A DNA stretch of 64,000 bases from Labia minor (taxonomy: Eukaryota; Arthropoda; Insecta; Dermaptera; Spongiphoridae): contig OY720345.1 in assembly GCA_963082975.1 (NCBI GenBank), positions 55,224,528 to 55,288,527 on the forward strand, read 5' to 3'. The stretch's first letter is position 1, and every line of letters begins with the position of its first letter. Of this stretch, positions 1 through 11,632 are shown in pieces. The translations under genes were made by a program, and so were the position numbers. The notes under the pieces are model-generated. The model was not told where the DNA came from, searched no databases, and worked only from the letters and a program-made list of their open reading frames with translations.

Positions 1-220
1 CCATATCTGTTTTTTTTACATTTAAAATATCAGTTAACCGGAAGTAGCACTTTATTCTATATATATATATATATATAAATGTTACCAAATATCAAATTTG
101 ACACCAATAAACTAATACGAACTGGCTCTTTATCAATACCAAGTTTACACATTCTAAATATTCATTCACAACTCTTTATACCTATTTATATACGGGAAAG
201 TCTAGGGGAGGACACTCCCG
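1..220. repeat. Repeat family B, right-hand end only
   Basis: The last 45 bases (about 176-220) match the right end of the fuller copy at 29646-30260, including the end hairpin whose arms are CGGGA and TCCCG. A CCGGAAGT motif after a TTAAC string near base 33 also recurs in that copy. The rest of the element lies left of the window or has diverged. No coding capacity is visible. A TA microsatellite sits at about 58-77. Confidence 0.6.
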
Positions 221-735
221 CTTATTTACTATCATTTTCAGTAGCGAATTTTTTTAATGTCCATTCATAATAGTAAAATTTCATTTAAGAGCTAGTAGAT
301 GAAAACAAATAATGTAAAAAAATGATAATGCTCTCTGTATCAGATATTACAATTTTTTTTAGATATTTTTTATTTTATTTTTTTATTTAAAGTTATAAAA
401 CAAAATCGTTTTTGTATTTCATCTTATTATATTAATTATTACATTATATTTCATTAATTGTCCTTAAATTTTTACTATAATTTCATATATTGATTATTTT
501 TTTTACTATTTATTATAAAAAATGCATTAAATAATTAAAAATAAGAAATTCAAATTATTGTAAGTGTAAATATATTGTAAAATAAAACTATATATATATA
601 TTGAAGTGTTATTTTGGGGCAGTAAGGTATAAAAAATAAAAAAATAAATTTTTATAAAATCAAAATGTTGAACATTTTATTTAAATTGTCAGTGTGTTGT
701 AAGATATATAAAAAAAAGGTTTGAAGGATTAATGT
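221..735. other. AT-rich stretch, nothing recognised
   Basis: Mostly poly-A/T with short TA runs. A TATAAAAAA string near 630 precedes the GC-richer block that follows, but I cannot tie it to a transcript. Confidence 0.5.
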
Positions 736-739
736 AGGG

Positions 740-1190
740 TGAAATGGTAGCCAATAGGTGTATTGGTAGCACTTTGGGACTTGGTAATACAGCTTCAGGG
801 TATTCTTTCTGGAAGGGTGGAGAATTTTATGAAAGCGATGTGTCGAGTACAGATGATTCCTGGCGAAGGCGGCTTGGACAGGTGATCCCGGGGAGAAACA
901 GCGCTGGACCGGGTGATATTGGGATTCGGTCCGATCCTGTAGACACCCCATCGACCAATTACCGATGTCGTCAGCCCATGGGTCCTGGACTCTGCTTCAC
1001 CTGTCGCCTCTCCTTCAGAACTCTCTCTCTGGACTCTCTTTCCTGAACTAGTTGTCGACTGCCCGCAAACACTAGCTTCAGGCTAGCTTTTCCCCTCCTT
1101 TCTTCATTTCTCCTCGCAGACATCCAATCAAATTCTCGATTTGGATGCAACTCGGGGAAGGTTTTTATTTGACCCGGCTTAAAGGGATTT
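740..1190. other. GC-richer island of unknown origin
   Basis: About 450 bp of balanced composition within very AT-rich DNA. Both strands are open for about 100 codons (744-1046 plus, 951-652 minus), but neither translation resembles a family I know. The motif TGGTAGCACTTTGGGAC near 763 is faintly like a tRNA A box, but I find no convincing B box. It could be a repeat, a captured gene fragment or a host regulatory or exon segment. Confidence 0.3.
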
Positions 1191-1729
1191 CTGGTAACAT
1201 TTTATTCGTACACTGAATTCCTATTAAATATCTTTTTCTTAAAAAAAACTATTTTTAAAGTCGTTTAACAAGGAATTTTATACAATTAGAATTCCCAAGA
1301 ACCGCCATTCACTAAAATATCACTACAATATATATAAATTTTACAATATCTTATCATTGATTTTTCATGATTTCAGTCTGGTATATCTGATATTTCGTTG
1401 TATAAATGACGATAACTCGATGTTTGTATCTTCTTTCCTATTTCCAGTCCCCCAAGTATCGTTTCTCAAATCCATAGGATCAAACTAAGCACCAGAAGGG
1501 TTTCTACTAAGGACCACCTTTATGCTTTCATTCATAAAACGTAAAAAGACACTGACATTTCTCATATTATCTCTTTCTTTCTTTATTACCTGAAAAATTC
1601 AAAAAAAAGCCACTATATAATATATATATATATATAAAGATATAATATTATATTTGAATTACCTATATGTTTATACTATATTATATGTAAGCTAATATAG
1701 AAAATTATGTTATTTTTTCATATTGCATA
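1191..1729. other. AT-rich stretch, nothing recognised
   Basis: No coding or repeat signature that I can name. A TA run lies at about 1617-1636. Confidence 0.4.
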
Positions 1730-2088
1730 CCTTACATCATAGGTTCTTAAACTTATGTACTCCACGGACCCCCACTTGAAAAAATTTTTTTTGACGGACC
1801 CCCATCACAACTTTAGGTACTTTACGTCATTTTATTAATTAATTTCTGGCTTACGATCTCATAAGGACAAGGATATATGATGAATATTTCTAACAGTGAT
1901 TGGTGAATAACGATTTTTTTGCATATTGTAGAACACATTTTATTAGAAATTATAATATTGAAGAAAGAAAATACAAACATTGTCATAGCAACAAATCTCA
2001 CAAATTATAATGGGTACTTACATTAAATTCATATAAATATTTTATAATTTTTTTCAGAAAATATTAAATAAGAAATATTTTAAAAAAT

Positions 2089-2143
2089 AACTGCATCTAT
2101 CTCATTAAATATAACTTACATATTTAATGAGATGTATGCAGTT
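2089..2143 (-). repeat. Palindrome across the transposase stop codon (copy 1)
   Basis: Two 24-base arms around a 7-base loop, matching except at two positions. The first arm contains the last codons and the TAA stop. It is the same structure as at 48095-48149 and could form an RNA hairpin at the end of the message. Confidence 0.85.
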
Positions 2144-3983
2144 GTTTTCTTGAAACAAGAATCTCAATATCTGGCTTAATATTGGAAACTTTTAATCTAA
2201 GATCCGGCTCTACATTTAATTTGTTTCTATATTTAGACTTAATATAAAATAGTACCGAAAAAGCTTGTTCGCATAAATATGTTGTGCAGAATGGAATCAA
2301 GTGTTGAAGTGCTTTATTTGCAAGCGCAGGATAATCTGACCTGAGAAGTAACCAAAAGTTGCTCAATTCAGTTTTGTTAAATTTTAGTTTATAAGTTGTA
2401 TCACATGATAATTCCACGAGAATATCTTGTTCAGGTGCAGATAAATGTTTAGTATTTGTAATTTCCATATTAAATGGATCTCTGATCCAGTTATTGCAAG
2501 GATCAGGAGTAGAAAAATACTTCCTGAAGTTGCTTTTCAAAGTAATTAAATGTTCAACAAATAATTGACGCGTTTGATTAAGCAATTTTTCACTGGAGCT
2601 TTCTATGAAATCATTGAGAGTTGGAAAAGACTCATATACACCGTTCTGGATGCGTTTCGACCACAAGTCGATTTTTTTAATCATTGCTTCTATTTTATCT
2701 TCAACTTTAAATATATTTACAACAGTACCTTGCAGGCTCAAATTAAGTTCGTTCAATTTTGTAAAAATATCAGTCAAGTAAGCCACCTTAGCTAACCAGA
2801 TAAAATCATTGAAACATTCGGTCAGTTCAAAATGCGCATCTATTAAAAACAATCGTATTTCATCTCGAAGCTCAAAAAGGCGAATGAGTACTTTCCCGCG
2901 GGACAACCAAAGTACATCTGTATGTAATAATAAATGTGTATGTTGACTACCCATTTCCTCACACAAAATTTTAAAAACTCTGGAATTAAGTGGACGAGCC
3001 TTAATGAAATTGACAATTTTAACTACTTCGTCTAATGTTCTTTTCAAATCTGGTGACATATTTTTGGCTGCTAATGATTCTCTGTGAATGCAGCAATGAT
3101 TCCAAACAACCTGAGGCGCAACATTTTTAATAAGAGCAATCAATCCAGTTCTTGTACCTGACATTGCACGAGCACCATCAGTGCAAATTCCAACACATTT
3201 TGGCCACTCTATTTCATTTTCGGTTATAAAATTATTCAAACTGTTAAATATGTCATTAGCTGTCGTTCGTGAAGGTAGTGAATCACAAAACAATACATCT
3301 TCTTGTATTTGATTTTCAAACTCATATCTAATGAAAGCTAACAAATTGGCATTATTAGTGACATCAGTACTTTCATCCAATTGTAATGAGTAATAGTGAC
3401 TTTTGCGCACTCTCGATATTAATTCTTCTTTTATATTACATGACATGTCTTCAATCCTATTCTTAACCGTATCATTTGATAATGAAATCAAATTTATATC
3501 GTTTGCTGCTTTAGTTCCTAACATTATATTTGTAATTACTTTTGTAGCAGGAAGAATTAATTGCTCTGCTATATTATGCGGCTTTCCTGCTTTAGCAATA
3601 AGTAGAGCTACTTCATATGATGCCATTACTGCTTTCTTACTCATACCACCAGATCCCGTCTTTACCATCAATTTCTGACTTGAATTAAGTTCTTCTTTTT
3701 TCATTTTAAAAAATTCGATAGACTTACTAACATGCTCGCTGTGCTTTGTTTGTAAATGACGTCTGAGATTAGCAGGTTTCATACTTTCATTGGATAAACT
3801 TTCCTGACATAGAACGCAGACTGGTCTTTCCACATCATTGTTGCAAATATAAGTAAATCCAAATGATAAATAATCATCCGAATATTTTCTAGTTTTGCGT
3901 TTCTTGGTAGAGTTTGCTGTTGATGCCTCATCATCTGATTCTTTCCGTTTCTGTGTTGAACCAGTTTGTAGCCAACGATCCAT
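2124..3983 (-). CDS. hAT transposase with BED zinc finger (copy 1)
   Basis: Intact 619-residue transposase of the hAT superfamily, close to the ZBED5/SCAND3-like transposases. A basic stretch (about 26-33, nuclear-signal-like) precedes a BED-type finger with C56, C59, H76 and H81. The catalytic core shows LQLDESTD (D203), CTDGARAMSG (D269) and a CCIH motif (297-300). The C-terminal dimerisation region contains FCTTYLCEQAFSVL; E572 is the likely third acidic residue. The motif DVLWLSRGK (356-364) carries leucine at 358, where relatives and copy 3 have arginine. The start is the first ATG of the long frame, and an overlapping 75-residue frame is a shadow. The protein should cut out and reinsert the element in the nucleus. 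Whether L358 is active is unknown. Confidence 0.95.
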   Translation of the reverse strand: MDRWLQTGSTQKRKESDDEASTANSTKKRKTRKYSDDYLSFGFTYICNNDVERPVCVLCQESLSNESMKPANLRRHLQTKHSEHVSKSIEFFKMKKEELNSSQKLMVKTGSGGMSKKAVMASYEVALLIAKAGKPHNIAEQLILPATKVITNIMLGTKAANDINLISLSNDTVKNRIEDMSCNIKEELISRVRKSHYYSLQLDESTDVTNNANLLAFIRYEFENQIQEDVLFCDSLPSRTTANDIFNSLNNFITENEIEWPKCVGICTDGARAMSGTRTGLIALIKNVAPQVVWNHCCIHRESLAAKNMSPDLKRTLDEVVKIVNFIKARPLNSRVFKILCEEMGSQHTHLLLHTDVLWLSRGKVLIRLFELRDEIRLFLIDAHFELTECFNDFIWLAKVAYLTDIFTKLNELNLSLQGTVVNIFKVEDKIEAMIKKIDLWSKRIQNGVYESFPTLNDFIESSSEKLLNQTRQLFVEHLITLKSNFRKYFSTPDPCNNWIRDPFNMEITNTKHLSAPEQDILVELSCDTTYKLKFNKTELSNFWLLLRSDYPALANKALQHLIPFCTTYLCEQAFSVLFYIKSKYRNKLNVEPDLRLKVSNIKPDIEILVSRKQLHTSH

Positions 3984-5089
3984 TTTATGGAGTAATTTAT
4001 TAACATTGAACTACAATAATATAAATATAATATAAATATAATATAAATATAACGAATTATTATTTACTAGCTATGTTTTAATATGATTTTAAATGAATGT
4101 TTTAATATCATTTTAAATGAATGTTTTAAATCATTTTAATAAATGTTTTAAATCATTTTAAATAAATGATTTAATATCATTTTAAATGAATATTAATTTA
4201 TATAATAAATATATTTCGTAATTTGATTCTAAAATATTATTAATTTCGTAATTTGATTCTAAAATATTATTAATTTCGTAATTTGATTCGAAAATATTAT
4301 TAAAATAAATATTTTTTATTCATAAAACTAACTTATACTTACTCTCAAAAACAGCCTTTCTGGGAAATTGCAAAATGTGTTTAGTGTTTTTATAAAATAA
4401 TGATCATGCAAATTACACTAAAAATTAAAAAAAATTATTAGCTATAATAAACTATTATTAGCTATAATTTAATTATAATTAATTAAATTAATAAAAATAA
4501 TTTAAAGATACAACTCGTTGAGAAATGAACTTATAATTAACATTAATAAAAATAATTTAAAGATACAACTCGTTGAGAAATGAACTTATAATTAACATTT
4601 GCTTTAAAACTGTTTAAAACCCCAGAGTGGACGCTGACAATTTGGGTTTTTCCGGGTAAGACTGTCCCCTCCCCTGGTTTTCCCCAATAACAAAGTGAAA
4701 GAAAATTCCCTTATATGCCTCCCCTTCCGAGCCCCTAAGAGGGGTTATTTTAAAGGAACAATCGAAAAATGATTTTAAATGAATGAATGGATGAAAATTC
4801 AAATTTTATATATAGTTTTTTATATATGTTTATTTATTCACAAAAAATTAATTGACATAATTATCAATTTAATAAAATAAAATAGTATTATTAATAGTAT
4901 TAAATTATAGCCGTAATTCTCTAGGAGGATATAGTTACACAATGAACTTTAAATATTTATATATGTATATATTTTTACGATGATTTTTTTCCGAGGACCG
5001 CGGACCCCCAGTAAAGGCTTCGCGGACCCCCAGGGGTCCGCGGACCACAGTTTAAGAACCACTGCCTTACATAAAAAAAAAACTTGACG

Positions 5090-5345
5090 CCTATCAAGTC
5101 GGTTATATCAATTAGGTGTCTTATGATCAGTAGAACGGGTCCTTTTAACCTTTACCTTGATTTTCTTGATCGGAGGCGCTATCTAGCTTTCCCAATTTTG
5201 CTTCCGGATGCTGGGTTGACTCCATTCCATAGACCCCAGCTAGAGAAATTCCCTTGCCAAGCCCGGAACTTGAACCCGGGACCACGAGAATGTGAGGCAG
5301 CTTCGCTATCCTCTCCCCCTGTGACGCCTTCATACCATACATTAC
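5090..5345 (-). repeat. tRNA-derived SINE, beside hAT copy 1
   Basis: Read on the minus strand, the block begins with a tRNA-like head. An A-box-like TAGCGAAGCTGCC lies at about 5296-5308, and a B-box-like GGTTCAAGTTCC at 5265-5276 within CCCGGGTTCAAG. A non-tRNA body follows, ending near an A/T tail at about 5073-5090 where hAT copy 1 is inserted. The promoter boxes and GC-rich head fit a pol III SINE and not a functional tRNA, because no acceptor stem pairs across it. Ends are approximate. Confidence 0.65.
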
Positions 5346-5349
5346 TGTA

Positions 5350-5834
5350 AGAACTATTTAACAAAAAATTATAAAATGATAATCTTATGCCATTCAAATC
5401 TAAACAATAATAAATATTTAGTAAATAATTTTTTTTTTTAATTCTGAAAAAATATTGAGTTCATTTTTCTTATAAACAAAATTTGTATATAAGAAACTTA
5501 AGTTTGCTATTTTCATAAACTTTCATTAAATATATTTAAATCTTTTTCTCGTATAAAAAATATATTCAATTGCTAATATATTAATACCTAAAAGATATTA
5601 GCTGGTTTATTAAGAAATTAATTAAATATGATTTTAAATGTATTTGGATATTCTAACTAGGATGAAGAGAATGAAACTGAAAAAAAGATTTTAAAAATTT
5701 AGGTATGTGAAATCGAAGTTGCTTTTTCCATTAAGTGTGATGAAACCATTTTTTAATGATGAATTATAGATTTGTAAATTGCTATTAATGATTGTCTGTC
5801 TGTCAGTGTATATATATATATATGTATATATATG

Positions 5835-5867
<33 letters not shown>

Positions 5868-6170
5868 GTGTGTGTAATCCTGTAATATACTTTTTTATTA
5901 TATAAATGCATTTCTTACACTTGCTTTAAATATAATAATTTATAAAGTCGTATAAATTTAAGCATTTTTTTAACAGAATTTAATTTTTATTCTCTTTAGT
6001 GTTTTTTGCTCTTTCTCTTTCTCTCTTTTTTATAATTTTAATTAAAGTTACTCAACTTATTGTTTTTTCCACTCTTCTTTTCGTGTGACAGATAGTTTTA
6101 CTATCTTTAATCTCTTAGCCCATTTCTCAGGATTTTTGACTAATTGGATACGAGAAAAGAGAAAAAAACG
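5350..6170. other. AT-rich stretch with TA microsatellite
   Basis: No genes seen. A TATA/TG microsatellite lies at about 5811-5875. Confidence 0.5.
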
Positions 6171-6420
6171 AAATGGTAAAAGTGAACGCCAACCTCATAT
6201 CCGGGTGGTTTTGGTCCCACACATTCAACCACACTATCCCTCTCATCCACACACCCCCACATGTTCCCTCTCCCACTCACCAAACACACATCCACCCTCT
6301 ACACCGACAGGTTGTTAAATTCAAACCCAAAACGAAGCCACCTACCGCCCCTTTCTACGCCCATTTCCACACTGGACATTCTGTACGGTACGACAAAACG
6401 TGTTTAAAAAAAACAATCTA
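6171..6420. other. C-rich, CA-rich low-complexity island
   Basis: Strong strand asymmetry: C/A-rich on the plus strand with many CCACA and CACCC strings. Two overlapping frames are open here, but their histidine/proline/serine-rich translations follow from base composition and are not called as genes. Confidence 0.45.
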
Positions 6421-6674
6421 AATAAAACCCTTTTTTGTAATTACGCCAGAAAATCAATCAATTAAAAAAGACAAATAAAATAAATATAAAAATAAAAAAA
6501 TAAATAAAAAAAAAACTGTCAAATGAAGAGAGAGATTCATTACGTAAATTCAATACTATATTAAACTCATCGATTTGAAAAAGGCACTTTATTTATTTAA
6601 TATTCAATAAATCAACTTATATGTTATATTACAATATTCTCAATTTCTATATATATCTATAAATATATATATAC

Positions 6675-6930
6675 CAGGGGTGAGCAACCTTTTTATCAAA
6701 GAGCCAAACGAAAGTTCGACATTTCTTGGCGGACTGCACAGACAAAATCAAAACAATTTAATAAATTATTAAACCTTAAATATTTAATCAACAATACACA
6801 TAATTTCTCTCTTTCAAGGTCTCGAAAAATCGTTTCATTGTTGAAGCGATTATTATAATATATATTTAATTTAACAGTAATCAAGTGGTCAACAAAAAGT
6901 TTAAGATTCTGATAAACTGATATTGTACTA
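6675..6930. mobile_element. Left end of a short hAT-type element
   Basis: Starts with CAGGGGTGAGCAACCTTTTT, a typical hAT terminal repeat of the same style as CAGGGGTCGGCAACC at 19677 and 14213. No matching right end was found. A mariner element starts at 6931 and may have interrupted it. The 90-residue minus frame at 6968-6696 crosses this junction and is not a real gene. Confidence 0.6.
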
Positions 6931-7300
6931 TTAAGTTGTTCGGAAAGTAATTTCGTTTTTTCCGCCATTTAATTATTTTTTTTCCAAGCACAACTTCACA
7001 CTTAAGCCACATAATCATTATATGTTTTGAGAGCTGATATAGCAATGTTAGTGTGTGAAAAAGTTCAATTGAATCTACACAGTAGTTTTATAGTTGGTGC
7101 CCTTTTAAATAGAAGAGCAATAAGCAGCATTTTCGTCATATTTTACTTTTATTCTATACAAAAGGTAAAAATGATGTTCAAGCCAGAAAGAAATTAGCAA
7201 ATGTGTATGGAGAAGATGTTTTGACAATACGCCAGTGCCAGTACTGGTTTACAAAAACCAATCATGGTTCCAGGCATTTATACTATGCAGTTATTTAATT
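6931..7300 (+). mobile_element. mariner element, 5' part with transposase N-terminus
   Basis: Begins just after a TA (6929-6930) with the terminal repeat TTAAGTTGTTCGGAAAGTAA. From about 7113 to 7295 one frame is open and encodes the N-terminal helix-turn-helix region of a mariner transposase, with NKQHFRHILL, ANVYGEDVLTIRQCQ and YWF motifs. No ATG precedes it in frame and the catalytic domain is missing, so it is a dead fragment. Its first ~130 bases match the miniature element at 28887-29143. Confidence 0.8.
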
Positions 7301-7749
7301 TGGTCTTAAAAATCACAGATTATATATGAGTAAATTCTTTACCTCTTCTTATCTGTTTCAGCAACTTTCCATTACCAACCCCAGCTTCAAGCCAATATCT
7401 AAAAAAACATATTATCCAATTTACTTCATAAGCTTGTGTAGTGTTGTTCTTCTCATTGTGATAATAATATTATAAAATATAATAAAAATTTTAATTTTCA
7501 AACTCAAATAACTTTCCTGCTACTGCAACAGTTTCGATATTTTCACTCAAAGAAACTTTTGAAGTGTCAACGAACCTTTTTAATTGAATAAATATAAATT
7601 GAATTATTTTCATTTGAGACCATCTATTTGTAAAACGATCTTTTTAGCAGACCTATTAGTTTGGAAATTATAAACTGAAAATCAATAGTGAGGAGGAATT
7701 TAGGAAAATCGAGAAGTTAAAATAAAATTTCCCCTTATATATATATATA
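7301..7749. other. Unassigned AT-rich stretch
   Basis: No recognisable family. It ends in a TA run that is the Helitron target at 7749/7750. A minus-strand frame near 7500-7570 is open for about 25 codons but is unrecognised. Confidence 0.4.
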
Positions 7750-7974
7750 CTAGCTGCTCAGAGCGCCTTCGGCGCTCTTCACACCTAGACGGGGGCTCCG
7801 CCCCCTGTACCCCCGAGTGTTACATAGTATTTGGTGGTTGAAAGTAGTAAAAGGTTTTCATCCATTTTGTTTCAATCAGTATATTACATAAAACATTCAT
7901 TTCTTTTTGTGTTCTTATTTAAAAAATATATTTTAATTTAATCACTATATTAATTATATATTATTATTGTATAT

Positions 7975-8845
7975 GCTATATCTATCTACCTATGTGGCTC
8001 AAAGATACTCGAAAGTTCTTAGCCGCAACAACCACATTTCTCCAAGTGTCCCTATCCTGAGCCCTTGTTCCATCTCTCTTACGTCCCTTCCTACGCGTTT
8101 TTTTCCAAGCGGACGTTTTACAATCGGTCTTCCCACCAATATCTTTTTCCTCTCCCATTCTAGCCACGTGCCCTGCCTATCGCAGCTTTTTCCCTTTTAT
8201 AACCCTAACTATTTCTGAAGATGCAGAGAGGCCATGCAATTTCTTGTTATGTTGTCTCCCCCATACCCGGTGACCTCATCTTTCTTTGGCCAATAAATGC
8301 AGGGAAGAATCCTATTCTCAAATACTCTGAATCTACTCTCATCTCCAAGGGTCATAGACCATGCCTGCCACCCATATAATGCAACAGGCAAAATAATCTT
8401 TTTATATATTCCCTTTGATAATAATTTTCAAGAGATAAGCCTCTTTATTGCAGATAACAGGCGTTTCCCGATTGCAACCCCGATTTAAATTCTTCTCAAA
8501 TATTATTATCCTTCGTGTTTACATTCAATTTTTCTACATATTCAAATTCTACATTTTGTATCTTAAGATTTTGTATGTTAATACTCTTCCTCTTTGTTAC
8601 TAAATATTTTTTCTTATCACTATTAATTTCAAACCTCCATTAAATTATCTGTAATTGCAATTGCCGAATCTCCTATTATATTTAAGTCGTCTGGGTAACC
8701 TAATATTTTACAATTGATTTCCGCATCTTATTCTTTCTTTACTACCTTCAAGACAAATTTGAAGATTGAAAATTTGAAAAAGTTTATCCGGATCTATTGA
8801 GTCATGCGTATGTTTTACTAAAGTCTACAAATAATTAGTGAATAG
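7975..8845 (-). pseudogene. LINE reverse-transcriptase tail captured in Helitron H1
   Basis: Minus-strand translation gives broken pieces of a non-LTR retrotransposon ORF2, in order. FVDFSKTY is near 8825. GYPDDLNIIGDS is near 8700 (the YADD active site, with A changed to P). LYGWQAWSMTLGDESRFRVFENRIL is near 8380-8310. MARMGEEK and AQDRDTWRNVV follow at 8167-8010. Stops, frameshifts and an internal deletion between the first two motifs show it is dead. The tail style (HVARMG, GKRPLGRP in sister copies) is RTE-like, but the clade is not certain. The same fragment recurs in Helitrons at 24493, 53574 and 27875. Confidence 0.8.
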
Positions 8846-9114
8846 AAATATTGAATTCGCGGTTTTTTTCCTAATATCTGTCATAATGAAAATATCTTAA
8901 TTAATGTTGGTCGATTTGGCCTGAACCCGCAATGATATCTCCTAATATTTCCTCCGCCTATGGTTCTTAAGTATTGTATATGTTATAATAGTGAAATAGA
9001 GTATAATATTTCTTGATCATTACATTTTGGTATTTTATTTTCATTCCTAGATTATTATTGAATATTTTTAATTATAATGAAACTTGAGAAAATGCAAAAA
9101 TAGAGACTTGAGAC

Positions 9115-9776
9115 CAGGGCCGCGGCGTGCACGTGTGCAAGGTGGGCGCTGCCCACGGGCGCCTGGTGTAGGGGGCGCCAAACTGACCATTCTTTTTTAT
9201 TTTATTTTAAGTGTTTTAAAAATGAATCAATATAATTGTGGACGTGAATCCTACGACACGTTTAAATATATTTTCCAAATTTGTTTGTTTTACTGCGTAT
9301 CTTTCTAACCTTGCCCGTAACTGTAGCTTCGGGTGAACGAAGCTTCTCTAAGTTAAAAATTATAAAAACGAATTTGCGTTCGACATTGTCGCAGGAGCGC
9401 TTAACAGATCTTTCTATGATAGCAATAGAAAATGAAATCATGGATAACTTAGAAATATATGATATTATTAAAGGTTTTGTAGCTTCAAAGGCTCGAAGAA
9501 TCCGAATAGTATAGTTTTGTGATGGAATTTCATATTGTATTATGTTTTCATTTTTGAATTTTTTTTATGTTTATTGTTCTAGAAATTTAACCTTGTTTCT
9601 ATTGTTAATGAGTTAATTATTTTGTTATTTCCTATTATTATGTAGATAAATTCCTCTGTATTCATAAACACAGTTTTCAAAATTAAATGTTTTATTTGAT
9701 TTTATTGTTCTATTGATAGAGGGGGCGCTTTTTAAAAATTTGCACACGGGCGCTTTGCACCCACGTCGCGGCCCTG
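9115..9776 (+). mobile_element. Internally deleted hAT inserted in Helitron H1
   Basis: A 662 bp element with ends CAGGGCCGCGGCGTG and CACGTCGCGGCCCTG, flanked by the exact 8 bp duplication CTTGAGAC (9107-9114, 9777-9784). The undisturbed site is seen in the sister Helitron at 25657-25664. Both ends are notably GC-rich compared with the surroundings. Confidence 0.93.
9300..9514 (+). pseudogene. hAT transposase dimerisation domain remnant
   Basis: About 70 codons matching the C-terminal hAT dimerisation domain, with VTVASGERSFSKLK, LRSTLSQERL and LSMIAIE motifs. BED finger and catalytic parts are absent, deleted with the middle of the element. The frame opens upstream without a credible start, so no protein is likely to be made from it. 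Confidence 0.85.
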
Positions 9777-11541
9777 CTTGAGACAATTTATAAAAATTAA
9801 CGGTATAAAACTATAGATAAATGACCAATATATACATTCATTAATAGTATTAATTTAAATTAATTGATTTATTTGTTTTTTTATTATTAAGTTCATTTAT
9901 TAATTTTTTTAGATCATAGTTATTTTCCTTAAAAGAAACTTAAATTCTGTGGTGCTAGGGGATTTGAAAATCATTCGTCGAAATATGAAGATTTCGCTTA
10001 CAGTTTCTGTCATGTCCGACCTCCATCCAACAGTTATTTTCTGTCAAGTTTTTTGCTTCTCTTAATCATGTGATCTATATATTTAATTTTTTTTGATTCA
10101 TTATAATAAAATTTAAACAAATAAAAATTTTTACTTTGTTAATTTATATAAATTTCAATATAAACTGATTGTGAGTGATACGCTTAGCCAATACTCTGAA
10201 TAATTTGTGTACAAAAATATTGAATGTTCTTAGCGAGATTTGATATAATGTTGTACGATTTGTCCTAAATCTGAATTAGAAGAAAATTATAAATTGCCTC
10301 CTCTTCCAGCCCAATTCATTTACCAACCCATGTTGCATATGGCATCTAAATTTCTTAAAACTCCGTTTTTTTAATTTAAAATAGAAGGAGAGAAAGAGTT
10401 TTAAATTATATTCGAATAGTCTATATATTCTATATATAATAGTATTTTTTTTCTGAATTTAATAGCAAGTTGATTTTAAAAATTTTCCATTCTTAATGCA
10501 TATGATTGATTACATGTGTTAAAATTTAAAAAAATTCAAATATTCTAATTTTTATATTTATATATACAATTTAATATTATTTTTTATTAATATCATATCA
10601 AAAAAAGAGAATTTATTAAAAATTAAAAATAAAAAAAGAAGCCTATTAATAAAAAATTGAATGGTGATTTAAATATTTTATTAAATTAATTAAAATGAGA
10701 CCTTTTAGAATAAATTATTTAATTGAAATGATATTTAAATATAAGAATTTAAAAAAATATTATATTCTTTGTTTGGCAATTGTTATTTAATTATGTGCAA
10801 CATGATTCGACTTACACAGAGCATCGTTATTTTTTATTAATATCACATAATAAAATAGAATCTTTTAAACATAATAAATAAAAAAAAACATTTTAATAAT
10901 ATTAAAAAATATACCCAATTTAAAACAACTTTATATCATCATATTTTAATTTTTATATAATATATATATATATTTAGTAATTAATAATAGAGTAATTAAA
11001 TTAAAATAAAAAACAAAGATAATAAAATTCAGTAAAGATAATATAATTCAGTCATTTTAATTCAGGTTAAATAATATTTTTTTTTATTATTCAATGATAA
11101 AATTTATATATTATTATATATATATTATAGAAAAGAAGAAATATTCAATTAAATAAAAAATAATTTAAGATAAAAATATGATCTAATAAATATTTTAATT
11201 AAATTGAGAACTTTTAGAATAAATTATTTAATTGAATTGATATTTGTATATTAGAATTTAAAATAAAAAGGGAAATATTATAATAATTCTTCGATTGGGA
11301 ATCTCTATGATAATTCATTGTTTGAAATGATTCCGCTAGGCCGACAGTGAGCCGCGAGCTGCTCTTGAATGAACAACACGGAGAATTATATAAACTTTAA
11401 AAAATTAATTTCTGCGGTTATTGATAAGTTATTAATAAAATTTATAGCCTATGTTACTCTAGAGGTATATAAGAATATTGTGATGTAATTTCAAAGAAAT
11501 CGGTTCAGCCAATTCTGAGTCTATAAAATAGTAATTTTCCG

Positions 11542-11632
<91 letters not shown>
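11542..11632. repeat. GACA tetranucleotide microsatellite
   Basis: About 22 uninterrupted GACA units lying near the 5' end of Helitron H1. The equivalent position in H2 holds a CATA array and in H3 a very short GACA run. Confidence 0.95.

Larger units (their letters stand above)
1738..5064 (-). mobile_element. hAT DNA transposon, copy 1 (complete)
   Basis: Complete 3,327 bp element. Its terminal inverted repeats are CATAGGTTCTTAAAC on the left and GTTTAAGAACCACTG on the right. It is flanked by an exact 8 bp target-site duplication CCTTACAT at 1730-1737 and 5065-5072. It has the same length as copy 2 (45174-48500), and I saw no differences in the transposase. Both share a 55 bp tandem duplication (here 4487-4596) absent from copy 3. 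The leader contains other short tandem repeats, such as three 29 bp units at about 4212-4300 and imperfect ATTTAAAATGAT-type repeats at 4085-4200. The identity and intact duplication indicate a recent insertion. Confidence 0.97.

Noticed and set aside
4614..4802. 62-codon frame repeated exactly in all three hAT copies (also 45436-45624 and 61694-61882)
   Set aside because: The copies are near-identical throughout, so repetition is not evidence of coding. It lies in the leader and has no recognisable domain.
5265..5308. tRNA gene
   Set aside because: A and B boxes are present but no acceptor stem pairs, and the tRNA-like head continues into a SINE body.
6085..6421. Two overlapping frames rich in H, P, S, T
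   Set aside because: Both come from a C/A-rich low-complexity tract.
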